A DNA stretch of 64,000 nucleotides from Chersky-806 sp036502405 (GCA_036502405.1 DASXYP010000049.1:1-64000); one strand, 5' to 3'. Positions 1 to 8,195 are shown, counted from the stretch's first letter. A program made the numbers and translations. The notes: generated by a model from the letters alone, not told the origin.

Positions 1-2
1 AG

Positions 3-227
3 TTCCCGGCCGACTGGTGGGTGATCGACGAGGAGCGCGGCTGGGTCGTGTGCGCGGTCTGGAACCGCATGCAGGACATCGGCGACGGCCGACAGCACCA
101 GGCGATCAACTGGTCCCTGCTGAAGTACGCGGGCGACGACCGGTGGTCCTACGAAGAGGACATCTACAACGTCGGCGAGTTCGCCACCATGGTCAAGGCC
201 TACCTCGCGGCACGTCCTCAGGCCTGA
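3..227 (+). CDS. NTF2/SnoaL-like domain protein, C-terminal part (5' end outside window)
   Basis: The reading frame is open from the first bases of the window and ends at TGA 225-227, giving 74 C-terminal residues. The fragment starts FPADWWVIDEERG and has WNRMQDIG and YEEDIYN motifs, with alternating hydrophobic and charged residues as in the last beta strands of the cone-shaped NTF2/SnoaL fold. Proteins of this fold include polyketide cyclases, ketosteroid isomerase-like enzymes and many uncharacterised actinobacterial members, so no reaction can be named. Only the 3' end is visible, so the start, total length and any partner domain are unknown. The 117 bases after it (228-344) hold nothing recognisable and separate it from a convergent ABC operon. 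Confidence 0.6.
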   Translation, partial: FPADWWVIDEERGWVVCAVWNRMQDIGDGRQHQAINWSLLKYAGDDRWSYEEDIYNVGEFATMVKAYLAARPQA

Positions 228-344
228 ACGCCGGCTCGCGCAGGCCCTGACCCACCTGAGCGGCCGCAACCGCGCGCGCCGCAAGGCAGGTTCGTGCCGA
301 TGCTTCCCGCGGGCCGCAGGCGAACGTCAGGGCCGCTCAGAACA

Positions 345-1163
345 TCACGAAGTGATGTCCTTACGATGGAACCACCACCACGCGATGCCGCAGAACACGA
401 TGACGTAGGGGATCTGCAGCAGCACGCTGCGCCACATGTCGTCGGTGAAGGTGTTGCGGACGAACAAGTCGGACCACGAGTCGTAGTAGTGCACGGGGAG
501 CCCGTAGCGGATCGCGCCGAGCGACGTGATCTCGCCGAGGATCAGCGAGACGATGTACAGCCCGACCGCGCCGAAGATCGCACCCGCGGCCGAGTCCGTC
601 ATCGTCGAGAGCATGAACGCGAAGGCGATGATCCCGGCGAGACCCCAGGTGATGAGGAGCGTGGCGAGGCCGAGATGGCCGAGGATCTGGCTCGGCGACT
701 GGGACAGCCCGATGAACGGGATCGTGACCGAGTGCCAGCCGAACGCGATGACGCCGGCGACCAGCCCGGAGAGCGCGACGAGCGCGGTCGCGACGACGGC
801 GAAGATCGCGGCGACGATGAGCTTGGCGGTGAGCAGCCGTCCCCGGCCGACGGGCCGCATCAGCAGGTAGCGCAGATTGCCCCAGCCCGCCTCACTCGCG
901 ATCGCGTCACCGGCGAACATGCAGATGATGACGACGAGGAAGAAGGCGCTCGTGACCCGCAGCGCGGCCACGGGCAGGAACAGCCCGCTCTGTGTGGCCA
1001 GGTAGAAGTACCGGGGCCCCTCCCCGTTGCCCGAGAGGTCGGGCGGGTTCAGCTTCAGCGCCACCGCGATGATGACGGGCACGATCACGAGGAAGCCGAG
1101 CGCGACCCACGTCCGCGGCCGCAGCACCTGCTTGGTCATCTCCGTGCGGATCAGCCGCAGCAT
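345..1163 (-). CDS. ABC-2 type transporter permease
   Basis: This 272-residue polytopic protein starts MLRLIRTEMTKQVLRPRTW, a typical ABC-2 permease amino terminus: a short cytoplasmic segment before the first membrane helix. About six hydrophobic segments follow (near residues 20-40, 65-90, 105-140, 160-185, 190-220 and 245-265). A conserved-type loop with GNLRYLLMRPVGR sits after the second helix. It should form the membrane channel for the ATPase encoded directly upstream. The ATPase TGA and this ATG share one base (TGATG at 1161-1165), which indicates translational coupling. The substrate is not evident; DrrB-like drug or lipid export is typical of the class. The frame stays open further upstream, but that extension is only antisense or out-of-frame to real genes. 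Confidence 0.88.
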   Translation of the reverse strand: MLRLIRTEMTKQVLRPRTWVALGFLVIVPVIIAVALKLNPPDLSGNGEGPRYFYLATQSGLFLPVAALRVTSAFFLVVIICMFAGDAIASEAGWGNLRYLLMRPVGRGRLLTAKLIVAAIFAVVATALVALSGLVAGVIAFGWHSVTIPFIGLSQSPSQILGHLGLATLLITWGLAGIIAFAFMLSTMTDSAAGAIFGAVGLYIVSLILGEITSLGAIRYGLPVHYYDSWSDLFVRNTFTDDMWRSVLLQIPYVIVFCGIAWWWFHRKDITS

Positions 1164-2095
1164 CAGGCGCCCTTCCCCACGTGGCGTTCGGTGTGGCGCC
1201 CGACCAGGCCGAGGAACGCGTCCTCGAGCTGGTGGCGCGCGGTGACGGTCTCGACCGCGACACCCGCCTGCACCAGGCTCACGACGAGCGCCGCGCGCGT
1301 CGTGCCGTCCAGCTCGACCGACAGGCCGCGGGTCTCGTCCGTGACCCGCACGACCCCGGGGGCGGCGGTGAGCACGCGGCGGGCGGTCTCGACGTCGTCC
1401 ACCTCGAAGTATGCAGACGTGTTGACCGAGAGCAGGTCGCTCACGGTGCCGGCCGTCACGAGCTGGCCCTTGTCCATCACGACCACGTGACTGCAGATCT
1501 GCTCGATCTCCGCGAGGAGGTGGCTCGAGAGCAGCACGGTGGCGCCGTGGTCCGAGAGGCGCCGGAGCAGCTCCCGCACCGCTCGCATCTCCTGGGGGTC
1601 GAGTCCGTTGGTGGGCTCGTCGAGCAGCAGCAGCTCGGGCCGGCCGAGCAGCACCCGCGCGAGCCCGAGCCGCTGGCGCATGCCCTGTGAATACGTCTTG
1701 ACCCGACGCTCGATCGCGGAGCCGAGCCCGGCGACCGCGAGCGCACCGTCGAGATCGGCCTCCGCCCACGGGGCACCCCCGGCCTCCCAGTAGAGCCGGA
1801 GGTTCCGCAGGCCCGAGAGGTGCGGGACGAACGCCGCCTGCTCGATCATCGCGCCGACCCGGGCCAGCTCCGGCGCGCCGGGTCGGACCTCTCGGTCGAA
1901 GAGCCGGGCCTCCCCCGCGGTCGGCCGGATCAGCCCTACGAGCATGCGCAGCGCCGTCGTCTTGCCGGCACCGTTCGGGCCGAGCAGCCCGCACACTTCG
2001 CCGCGGTGCACCTCGAAGTCGAGGCCGGCGACGGCCTGGACGCGCCCGTAGCGCTTCGTGAGGGCGCGCACCGCGACCACCGCGTCTCCGGACAT
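1163..2095 (-). CDS. ABC transporter ATP-binding protein (DrrA/CcmA-like)
   Basis: This 310-residue nucleotide-binding subunit powers the ABC-2 permease encoded just downstream. Visible motifs in order are Walker A GPNGAGKTT (about residue 39), a Q-loop region, signature YSQGMRQRL, Walker B LLLLDEPTNGLDP and an H-loop SSH. A C-terminal extension of about 80 residues (from roughly 225) is typical of DrrA-type subunits. The ATG at 2095 is preceded by TAGGGT (2102-2107 on the minus strand) with a 6-nt gap, so the transcript is probably leaderless. The pair forms a two-gene exporter operon read leftward. The substrate cannot be read from sequence; antibiotics or lipids are common in this family. 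Confidence 0.92.
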   Translation of the reverse strand: MSGDAVVAVRALTKRYGRVQAVAGLDFEVHRGEVCGLLGPNGAGKTTALRMLVGLIRPTAGEARLFDREVRPGAPELARVGAMIEQAAFVPHLSGLRNLRLYWEAGGAPWAEADLDGALAVAGLGSAIERRVKTYSQGMRQRLGLARVLLGRPELLLLDEPTNGLDPQEMRAVRELLRRLSDHGATVLLSSHLLAEIEQICSHVVVMDKGQLVTAGTVSDLLSVNTSAYFEVDDVETARRVLTAAPGVVRVTDETRGLSVELDGTTRAALVVSLVQAGVAVETVTARHQLEDAFLGLVGRHTERHVGKGA

Positions 2096-2101
2096 GGCCC
2101 G

Positions 2102-2107
2102 ACCCTA
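2102..2107 (-). promoter_or_regulatory. Predicted -10 box of the ABC exporter operon (leaderless)
   Basis: TAGGGT read on the minus strand lies 6 nt before the ATG at 2095. The TAnnnT form and the spacing match other start-proximal -10 elements in this window. No clear -35 is seen. Confidence 0.45.
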
Positions 2108-2169
2108 CGCCGGGTCCCCCGCGCGGTTCGGTGCGGGGACGATGAGAATCCTGTGATGGCCACGGCCGG

Positions 2170-2175
2170 TAGCGT
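2170..2175 (+). promoter_or_regulatory. Predicted -10 box of the NUDIX gene (leaderless)
   Basis: TAGCGT lies 7 nt before the GTG at 2183. It supports that GTG over the upstream in-frame ATG at 2156, which would place this element inside the coding region. Confidence 0.45.
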
Positions 2176-2182
2176 CGGCCCA

Positions 2183-2941
2183 GTGGACGAGAGCCGCGAG
2201 ACCGAGCAGGCGCGATTCGTGCGGTGGGCCCAGTCGAACCAGGGTGGCGAGGCGGTTCCGATCGTGGCCGCCGCGACGGTCGTGCTGCTGCGGGACGCGC
2301 CCGACGGCCTCGAGACGCTGATGCTGCGTCGCGACTCCCGGCTCGCGTTCGCGGGCGGGATGTGGGTGTTCCCGGGCGGGCGGGTGGACGCCGGAGACTG
2401 GCCCGTCGGCACCGACGCCTCGGACCCCGCGGCGGTCGCCGTGGCGGGGCGCAACGCGGCGGTGCGCGAGGCCGCCGAGGAAGCCGGGCTCGCCGTGGAT
2501 TCGGCATCGCTCGTCCCGTTCGCGCACTGGACCCCGCCTCCGGAGGCACCGAAGCGGTTCTCGACCCAATTCTTCGTCGCGCCCGCACCCGCGGGGCGGG
2601 TCACCATCGACGACGGCGAGATCCGCGACCACATGTGGGTGGCGCCGGCCGACGCGCTGCGTCGCCGTGATGCGCTCGAGATCGAGCTCGCACCACCCAC
2701 GTGGGTGACCCTGCACACGCTGGCCGCGCACGCGACCGTCGACGACGCGATCGCCGCGACACGGGCGACCGAACCCGAGCACTTCACCACGAAGGCGGCG
2801 ATGACCGACGAGGGCATCGTGGTGCTCTGGCACGGCGACGCCGGCTACGGCGACGGCGACGCGAACCGTCCGGGCGCGCGCCACCGGCTCTGGATGGTCG
2901 ACACCGGTTGGCGCTATGAGCGTTCGGACCGCCCGGCCTGA
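2183..2941 (+). CDS. NUDIX hydrolase (NUDT19/NUDT8-like)
   Basis: The 252-residue protein carries a NUDIX box. GGMWVFPGGRVDAGDW is followed by an insertion of about 20 residues and then GRNAAVREAAEEAGL, matching the REUXEEXGU core with the split layout seen in NUDT19/NUDT8-type coenzyme A or acyl-CoA pyrophosphohydrolases. It probably cleaves a nucleoside diphosphate linked to another moiety in the cytoplasm, using magnesium bound by the EE pair. The substrate is inferred only from the architecture. The chosen GTG at 2183 is 7 nt after a TAGCGT box; an in-frame ATG at 2156 would add nine residues. It is divergent from the ABC exporter operon and convergent with the SDR gene, leaving only 10 bases between stops. 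Confidence 0.82.
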   Translation: MDESRETEQARFVRWAQSNQGGEAVPIVAAATVVLLRDAPDGLETLMLRRDSRLAFAGGMWVFPGGRVDAGDWPVGTDASDPAAVAVAGRNAAVREAAEEAGLAVDSASLVPFAHWTPPPEAPKRFSTQFFVAPAPAGRVTIDDGEIRDHMWVAPADALRRRDALEIELAPPTWVTLHTLAAHATVDDAIAATRATEPEHFTTKAAMTDEGIVVLWHGDAGYGDGDANRPGARHRLWMVDTGWRYERSDRPA

Positions 2942-2951
2942 ACGCGGGTGA

Positions 2952-3728
2952 TCACGCGCGGTCGCCGTACGCCTCGAGGATCGTGTCCGCCTGCGGGTTG
3001 GGGAGGCACGACCCCCCGTCGACGACGATGTTCTGGCCGGTGATGTAGGACGAGAGCGGCGAGGCGAGGAACACGACGAGGTTGGCCACGTCCTCGGCGG
3101 CGCCGAGCCGCCCGAGCGGGGTCACCTGCTCGACCGCGGCCCGCAGGGCCGGGTCGCCGAGCGCCCGCGCGGTCAGCGCGGTCTCGACCAGCCCGGGCGA
3201 CACGCAGTTCACCCGGATCGACGGCGCGTACTCGAGTGCCGCATCCATCGTGAGCGAGATCACCCCGGCCTTCGCGGCGGAGTACGGGCCCTCGTACCGG
3301 GTCGGGCGGATGCCGCTGACCGACGCGTGGTTCACGATGCTGCCGCCGCGCTCGCGCATCAACGGGATGGCGGCCCGGATCCCGTGGAAGGTGCCGGTGA
3401 GGTTCACGTCGAGCATCCGGCGCCACAGGCGGTCCGAGGAGCGGTGCAGCGGCTTCGCCGCGCCCACGCCCGCGTTGTTGAACAGCACCGTGAGGCCGCC
3501 GAGCGCGCCGGCCGCAGCCTCGATCGCCGCGGCGCACGCCTCGGAATCGCTGACGTCGGCGACGAAGGACGGGATCCCGGACTCGGCGGTGACGGCCTTC
3601 GCCGCGGCCTCGTCGACGTCGACGATCGCGACGGTCGCGCCTTCGCCGGCCATGCGCCGTGCGGTCGCCAGCCCGATGCCGGAGGCTCCGCCGGTGACGA
3701 TGGCCATCTCACCCTCGAGCAGTCCCAT
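2952..3728 (-). CDS. SDR family NAD(P)-dependent oxidoreductase
   Basis: This 258-residue classical short-chain dehydrogenase has the cofactor motif TGGASGIG near residue 13, NNAG near residue 88, catalytic serine in NHASVSG, and YSAAKAG carrying the Tyr and Lys of the active site. IRVNCVSPG and ITGQNIVVDGG near the C terminus are also typical. It should oxidise or reduce a hydroxyl or keto group using NAD(P); the substrate is not deducible. The Asp at the end of strand 2 (VDVDEAAA) suggests NAD rather than NADP preference, as an inference. The ATG at 3728 has no strong Shine-Dalgarno sequence. It lies downstream of HU on the same strand but is separated from it by a strong hairpin, so the two are probably independent transcripts. 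Confidence 0.9.
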   Translation of the reverse strand: MGLLEGEMAIVTGGASGIGLATARRMAGEGATVAIVDVDEAAAKAVTAESGIPSFVADVSDSEACAAAIEAAAGALGGLTVLFNNAGVGAAKPLHRSSDRLWRRMLDVNLTGTFHGIRAAIPLMRERGGSIVNHASVSGIRPTRYEGPYSAAKAGVISLTMDAALEYAPSIRVNCVSPGLVETALTARALGDPALRAAVEQVTPLGRLGAAEDVANLVVFLASPLSSYITGQNIVVDGGSCLPNPQADTILEAYGDRA

Positions 3729-3744
3729 GGCGGCATCTTGACGC

Positions 3745-3776
3745 GATGCGGGGAGGCCGTGTGGCCTCCCCGCATC
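3745..3776 (-). terminator. Intrinsic hairpin terminator downstream of HU
   Basis: A perfect 14-bp inverted repeat (arms 3745-3758 and 3763-3776) encloses a GTGT loop, 35 bases past the HU stop. There is no T-tract, as is common for GC-rich actinobacterial terminators. A second palindrome, 3788-3803, lies between it and the HU stop. Confidence 0.7.
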
Positions 3777-3811
3777 CAGCTCTCGGTGGCGCCCGGGGGC
3801 GCCGGTGGTTG

Positions 3812-4096
3812 CTACCGCTTGCCGCCGAGCACCGCGTCCTTGAAGCCCTTCAGCGGCGTGATCTTCGCCGCCTTCTTGGCCGGGATCTTGATGGGCTCAC
3901 CGGTCGCGGGGTTCCGGCCCATGCGGGCGGTCGTCTCGCGTCGGTAGAACTTGGCGAAGCCGGTGATCGCCACCGGGTCGCCCGCCGCCACCGTCTCGGT
4001 GACGACCTCGGTGAAAGCGGCGAGGAACGCATCGGCGGACTTCTTGTCGGACTCGGTGCGCTCGGCGATCGCCGTGACCAGATCTCTGCGGTTCAC
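3812..4096 (-). CDS. hup: HU family DNA-binding protein
   Basis: This 94-residue histone-like protein starts MNRRDLVTAIAERT from a GTG at 4096. It has the family core GFAKFYRRETTARMGRNP and the beta-arm residues GEPIKIPAKK, which intercalate into the minor groove. It should act as a dimer that bends and compacts DNA. An AAGGAG ribosome site about 7 nt upstream fixes the GTG start and excludes longer in-frame extensions. It ends at KDAVLGGKR, so it lacks the long lysine/alanine-rich tail found in mycobacterial HupB and streptomycete HupS. The gene is monocistronic, divergent from the helicase gene and closed by a strong hairpin. Confidence 0.95.
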   Translation of the reverse strand: MNRRDLVTAIAERTESDKKSADAFLAAFTEVVTETVAAGDPVAITGFAKFYRRETTARMGRNPATGEPIKIPAKKAAKITPLKGFKDAVLGGKR

Positions 4097-4277
4097 TGAG
4101 ACTCCTTCGAGGAACGGACTGGGTTGATGGGGCTCAGCCTTGCACGACGGGACTCGGAAACGGCGGATTTTCCTGGGGTTTTCGCGCGATCGGCTCGGCA
4201 TTTCCTCCGATTTCCGGGATTTGGGCGCCCCCGGCGCCGTCACCGCCCGATCACGGGCGCCACCTAGCCTGCCGGGA
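4097..4277. promoter_or_regulatory. Divergent promoter region between HU and the DinG-like helicase
   Basis: This 181-base non-coding stretch is visibly more A/T-rich than its surroundings, with several TTTT and AAA runs around 4158-4220, as expected for promoter DNA in a high-GC genome. It ends with TAGCCT (4265-4270), 7 nt before the helicase GTG. The HU -10 cannot be assigned confidently. Confidence 0.5.
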
Positions 4278-6311
4278 GTGAGCACGCCGGATGTCACGGG
4301 TACCACAGCAACCCCAAGAGCCACATCCGCCCCACAAAACCGGGGTCTGGACGCGCCGACGGTCCTCCGAGCCGCGGTGCGCGCGCTCGGTGGCGACGAC
4401 CGGCCGGGTCAGCTGCGGCTCGCGGACGCGGTCGCGGCCGCGCTCGCCGGCGGGCACCACCTCGTGGCCGAGGCGCCGACGGGCTCGGGCAAGGGCCTCG
4501 CGTACCTCGCACCCGCGGTCACGTCCGGCCGCAAGGTGGTGGTGTCGACCGCGACGCTCACCCTCCAGGACCAGCTCTGGCACAAGGACCTCCCCCACCT
4601 GCGCGAGCACGGCGGGGTGCCGTTCCGGGCCGCGCTGCTGAAGGGCCGCTCGCAGTACGTGTGCCGGGCCAAGCTCCGGGTCGCGCTCGACGGCGCCCCG
4701 CTGCTCGAGGAGCGCCCCGGACCCACCTTGGCGCGCGACCTCGAACGCCTCGAGCAGTTCGTCGCCGACTCCGCCACCGGCGACCTGGCCGACGTGGACA
4801 TCGCCGACGCGTCACGGAGGGCCGCCAGCTGCGCCCCACGCGAGTGTCCGGGCGCGGGCAAGTGCATCGACGGTGAGACGTGCTTCGCCGAGAAGGCCCG
4901 CGAGCGGGCGACGACTGCGGACATCCTCGTCGTCAACCACGCGCTGTACTGCGCGCACCTCGCATCTGCGGGCAACGTGCTCCCGGAGCACGACGTCGTG
5001 GTGTTCGACGAGGCCCACGCGCTCCCCGACGTCGCCACCGGCGCGTTCGGCATCGACGTCACGGCGATGGGCCTCCGCCAGCTGGCGTCGCGGCTCAACG
5101 GTGTCGGGGTCGGCCGCGGCGACACGGATCTCGTCGCGGCGGCCGCGGACGCGCTCGAGCGCGCGCTCGACGCGCTCGACGGCCGCGTCGACCCGACCGA
5201 CGGCGCCCTCGCGGACGCCCTGGGCGCCGCTGCCGAACGCCTCGCCACCGCGAACGCGGCGATCGACGCGTCGGAGGACGCCACCGCCGCCGCGCAGGTC
5301 GCGCAGCTCGGTGCCTCCCGGCTCGACGCGCTGCGCCGCCTGCGGGCCCCGCGCGCCGACGAGGTCGCGTGGCGAGAAGGACCGGTGCTGCACCTCGCGC
5401 CGATCAGCGTCGCGGAGGCGCTCGCCGACCGCCTGTTCCGCCGGCTCCCGGTCGTCCTCGTCTCGGCCACCCTCGGCGGCGGGGCGCGGTTCGCGCCGTT
5501 CGCCCGGCGGGTCGGGCTCGACCCCACTGCGGAGCTCGGGCCGGTGCGCGTCCCGGACGGGCCCGACGCCGCAGCTGGTGACGCCGACGACGACCTCGGA
5601 CCCGGCTTCGGCTACGAGGACCTCGAGGTCGAGTCGCCGTTCGACTTCCGCGAGCAGGCGATGCTCTACGTCGCGCGGCACCTGCCCGAGCCCCGGGACC
5701 CGGCCTGGGCGGACGCGGCGGCCCAGGAGGTGCGCGGGCTCGTGGGCGCGGCCGGCGGTCGCGCGCTCGTGCTGTGCACCTCGCGCGCCGCGGTCACGCG
5801 CGTCAGCCTCGTGCTGCGGGCCGAGACGGACCACCCGATCCTCGTGCAGGGAGAGGGATCGCGCTCGGTCCTCCTGCAGCAGTTCGGCGCCGACGAGAGC
5901 TCCTGCCTCGTGGCCACCCGCAGCTTCTGGATGGGGGTCGACGTCCCGGGCCCGAGCTGTGTGCTCGTCGTGATCGACCGGCTCCCGTTCAACCGCCCCG
6001 ACGACCCGCTCGCCCAGGCCCGGCGGGAGGCGGCGGAGCGCGGCGGCGGCTCGGGCTTCCGCGACGTCGACCTCCCGGCCGCCGCGCTCGTCCTCGCGCA
6101 GGGTGCCGGGCGGCTGGTCCGCAGTCGCCTGGACCGTGGGGTGGTCGCGGTGCTCGACCGCCGACTCGCCACCGCGGCGTACCGCGACACCCTGCTCGAC
6201 GCCCTCCCGCCGATGCGCAGGGTCGTGGACCCCGCGACCGTCCACGCGTTCCTCGCCGACGTGACCGCCGCGCCCGGCGGAGCCGGAACGGGAGGATCCG
6301 GACCGAGCTAG
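4278..6311 (+). CDS. ATP-dependent DNA helicase, DinG/XPD-like superfamily 2
   Basis: The 677-residue protein has Walker A EAPTGSGKGLAYL (about residue 68), DEAH box VVVFDEAHALPDV, and late helicase motifs including SFWMGVDVPG and QGAGRLVRS. Between Walker A and DEAH lie YVCRAKL and four more cysteines spaced SCAPREC-PGAGKC-IDGETC, as in the iron-sulfur domain of DinG/XPD helicases. It should unwind DNA 5' to 3' during repair or replication-conflict resolution. One oddity is that Walker A reads GSGKG, with glycine where serine or threonine normally coordinates magnesium. The GTG at 4278 follows TAGCCT by 7 nt; a TTG at 4140 would add 46 residues without homology support. Its stop overlaps that of the convergent MaoC gene in a shared CTAG. 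Confidence 0.9.
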   Translation: MSTPDVTGTTATPRATSAPQNRGLDAPTVLRAAVRALGGDDRPGQLRLADAVAAALAGGHHLVAEAPTGSGKGLAYLAPAVTSGRKVVVSTATLTLQDQLWHKDLPHLREHGGVPFRAALLKGRSQYVCRAKLRVALDGAPLLEERPGPTLARDLERLEQFVADSATGDLADVDIADASRRAASCAPRECPGAGKCIDGETCFAEKARERATTADILVVNHALYCAHLASAGNVLPEHDVVVFDEAHALPDVATGAFGIDVTAMGLRQLASRLNGVGVGRGDTDLVAAAADALERALDALDGRVDPTDGALADALGAAAERLATANAAIDASEDATAAAQVAQLGASRLDALRRLRAPRADEVAWREGPVLHLAPISVAEALADRLFRRLPVVLVSATLGGGARFAPFARRVGLDPTAELGPVRVPDGPDAAAGDADDDLGPGFGYEDLEVESPFDFREQAMLYVARHLPEPRDPAWADAAAQEVRGLVGAAGGRALVLCTSRAAVTRVSLVLRAETDHPILVQGEGSRSVLLQQFGADESSCLVATRSFWMGVDVPGPSCVLVVIDRLPFNRPDDPLAQARREAAERGGGSGFRDVDLPAAALVLAQGAGRLVRSRLDRGVVAVLDRRLATAAYRDTLLDALPPMRRVVDPATVHAFLADVTAAPGGAGTGGSGPS

Positions 6312-6763
6312 ACCAGGTAGCGCGACACGGTGTCGACGACCGCGGCCGGCTTCTCCGAGCCCTCCAGCTCGACGGTGATCCGCACCACCGCCTGTACCCC
6401 GCCCGCCACCTCCGTCACCGCGACGACCTCACCCCGGCCGCGCACGCGTGCGCCCGCCGGGACGGGCGCGATGAACCGGGCCCGGTCGATGCCGTAATTG
6501 ATGCCCATCGAGATCCCCGAGACGCTCGCGAGCTGACCGAGGAAGAAGGCGCAGAGCGACAGGGTGAGGTAGCCGTGCGCGATCGTGCCGCCGAACGGCC
6601 CCGACTTGGCCCGCTCCACGTCGACGTGGATCCACTGGTGGTCCTCGGTCGCGTCGGCGAACCGGTCGATCCGGTCCTGGCCGATCACGATCCAGTCCGT
6701 CGTGCCGAGCTCGCGTCCCGCCGCGCCGAGCAGCTCCTGGACCGATGCGAAGGAGGTCGTCAT
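6308..6763 (-). CDS. MaoC family dehydratase (R-specific enoyl-CoA hydratase-like)
   Basis: This 151-residue hot-dog fold protein carries the hydratase signature: DATEDHQWIHVD supplies the catalytic Asp/His region, followed by GPFGGTIAHGYLTLSL. Such enzymes hydrate enoyl-CoA in fatty acid or steroid side-chain turnover. The length matches single-domain NodN/MaoC proteins. The start ATG at 6763 is preceded by AGGAGG-like sequence only inside the gene; a TAGAAC element lies 7 nt upstream on the minus strand and may be a weak -10. The gene is convergent with the helicase (4-bp overlap at 6308-6311) and divergent from the SurE-like lipoprotein. Confidence 0.9.
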   Translation of the reverse strand: MTTSFASVQELLGAAGRELGTTDWIVIGQDRIDRFADATEDHQWIHVDVERAKSGPFGGTIAHGYLTLSLCAFFLGQLASVSGISMGINYGIDRARFIAPVPAGARVRGRGEVVAVTEVAGGVQAVVRITVELEGSEKPAAVVDTVSRYLV

Positions 6764-6793
6764 GGACGGCGTTCTAGCACCCGGCGGTCGGCG

Positions 6794-6799
6794 TAACCT
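6794..6799 (+). promoter_or_regulatory. Predicted -10 box of the SurE-like lipoprotein gene
   Basis: TAACCT lies 26 nt before the GTG start at 6826. The short leader contains AGGGGGA as a ribosome site. Confidence 0.4.
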
Positions 6800-6825
6800 C
6801 CCCAGGTCGTCGACCAGGGGGAATC

Positions 6826-7677
6826 GTGCGGAGCCGATCGATCGTGGTGGCGGGGGCGGCGCTCGCGCTGCTGGTCGCGGGATGCAGCAGCGACTCGAAG
6901 GACTCTGGCGCGAAGACCTCGACGACGACGGCGAAGGCGGCCGCCCGGGAGCTGAACATCCTCGTCTCCAACGACGACGGGTACTCGGCCGACGGCATCG
7001 ACGCGCTGGTGCAGGCCCTGCGCGCGCTCCCGGACGTCCAGGTCACGGTCTCGGCCCCCGCCGACAACAAGAGCGGGACCGGCAGTGCGACCACCCCGGG
7101 CGCCCTCACCGCGACGCAGGCGACGACCAAGAGCGGCTACCCGGCGACCGCGGTGAAGGGCTATCCCGCCGACTCGGTCAACTACGCGCTCCAGCACGTC
7201 GTGAAGCAGAAGCCCGACGTCGTGCTCACCGGCGTGAACGAGGGCGCGAACCTCGGCCCGGTGACGACGCTCTCGGGCACGGTCGGAGCCGCGAAGGCGG
7301 GCGCGGCAGCCGGGATCCCGGCCCTGGCGTCGAGCGCCGGGGGCGTCAGCCCGCTCGACTACGCGGGCGGCGCCAAGCTCGTCGTGGACTGGGTCAAGGC
7401 CCACCGGTCCCAGCTGCTGGCTCACACCGCGACCGTGGGCGTCGTGAACCTGAACATCCCGACCTGCTCCGCCGGAAAGCTGCGGGGGGTCGAGCAGGAG
7501 CCGCTCAGCCCCCAACCGTCGATCACCGCGGCGATCGAGGGCAGTGCCGACTGCACCTCCACCGCAACCAGCTTCACCGGTGACGTCGACGCGTTCCGAG
7601 CCGGCTTCGCCACCGTCACGCAGCTGACGCCGGCCCTCGAGACGGTGACGACGAGCACGACCTGGCCCGCGGGCTGA
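6826..7677 (+). CDS. SurE-like 5'/3'-nucleotidase, predicted surface lipoprotein
   Basis: The 283-residue protein begins with a basic, hydrophobic signal and lipobox LVAGC (Cys20), then a low-complexity Ser/Thr/Ala linker to about residue 41. A SurE domain follows: VSNDDGYSADGI with the metal-binding Asp pair (50-51), NKSGTGSATT and GVNEGANLG with the conserved Asn. SurE enzymes hydrolyse nucleoside monophosphates and polyphosphates with a divalent metal and are usually cytoplasmic. Here the lipobox predicts anchoring to the outer leaflet of the membrane, implying scavenging of extracellular nucleotides or phosphate. The GTG start is preceded by AGGGGGA. The gluconokinase gene follows 14 bases downstream on the same strand and may be co-transcribed. 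Confidence 0.87.
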   Translation: MRSRSIVVAGAALALLVAGCSSDSKDSGAKTSTTTAKAAARELNILVSNDDGYSADGIDALVQALRALPDVQVTVSAPADNKSGTGSATTPGALTATQATTKSGYPATAVKGYPADSVNYALQHVVKQKPDVVLTGVNEGANLGPVTTLSGTVGAAKAGAAAGIPALASSAGGVSPLDYAGGAKLVVDWVKAHRSQLLAHTATVGVVNLNIPTCSAGKLRGVEQEPLSPQPSITAAIEGSADCTSTATSFTGDVDAFRAGFATVTQLTPALETVTTSTTWPAG

Positions 7678-7691
7678 GCCCGCCACTGCCC

Positions 7692-8195
7692 ATGCCCGAC
7701 CATCCGCTCGTCGTGCTCATGGGGGTCGCCGGTTGCGGGAAGTCCACCGTCGGGCCGCGCGTGGCCGCGCGGCTCGGGGTCCCCTTCGTTGATGGTGACG
7801 ACGTGCACAGCGAGACGGCGAGGTCGCGCATGGCTGCCGGGGTGCCGCTCGACGATGCCGAGCGCGGGCCGTGGCTCGACCGCCTGCACACGATTCTCGT
7901 CGACCACGCAGCATCGGGAATCGTCCTCGCGTGCTCCGCGCTCAAGGCCGGCTACCGGAAGCAGCTCGCGGGTGGGCGCCACGACATCCGGTTCGTCGCG
8001 CTCGTTGCGCCCCCGGCGGTGCTGGCGGCGCGGCTCGCGGCCCGCACCGACCACTTCGCCGGTCCCGAGCTGCTGCCGTCACAGCTCGAGAGCCTGGAGC
8101 TCGGACCCGACGTCACGGTCGTCGACAGCGCCGGTCCGCTCGACGCGGTCACCGAAGCCGTGACGACCGCGGCCGGCTCGACGGGCCGGAGCTAA
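7692..8195 (+). CDS. gntK: Gluconokinase
   Basis: This 167-residue enzyme phosphorylates gluconate to 6-phosphogluconate with ATP in the cytoplasm, feeding the pentose phosphate pathway. P-loop GVAGCGKST lies at residues 11-19. The diagnostic gluconokinase segment GDDVHSETARSRMAAGVPLDD follows, and CSALKAGYR matches the conserved CSALKxxYR motif. The length equals the family norm (about 165-175 residues). The ATG at 7692 lies 14 bases after the SurE-like gene. Its TAA overlaps the stop of the convergent MarR gene (8192-8195). No gluconate permease is adjacent. Confidence 0.93.
   Translation: MPDHPLVVLMGVAGCGKSTVGPRVAARLGVPFVDGDDVHSETARSRMAAGVPLDDAERGPWLDRLHTILVDHAASGIVLACSALKAGYRKQLAGGRHDIRFVALVAPPAVLAARLAARTDHFAGPELLPSQLESLELGPDVTVVDSAGPLDAVTEAVTTAAGSTGRS

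Noticed and set aside
345..2588. A 747-codon minus-strand frame as a long permease
   Set aside because: Everything upstream of ATG 1163 lies out of frame inside the ATPase and NUDIX genes; the permease starts at the coupled TGATG.
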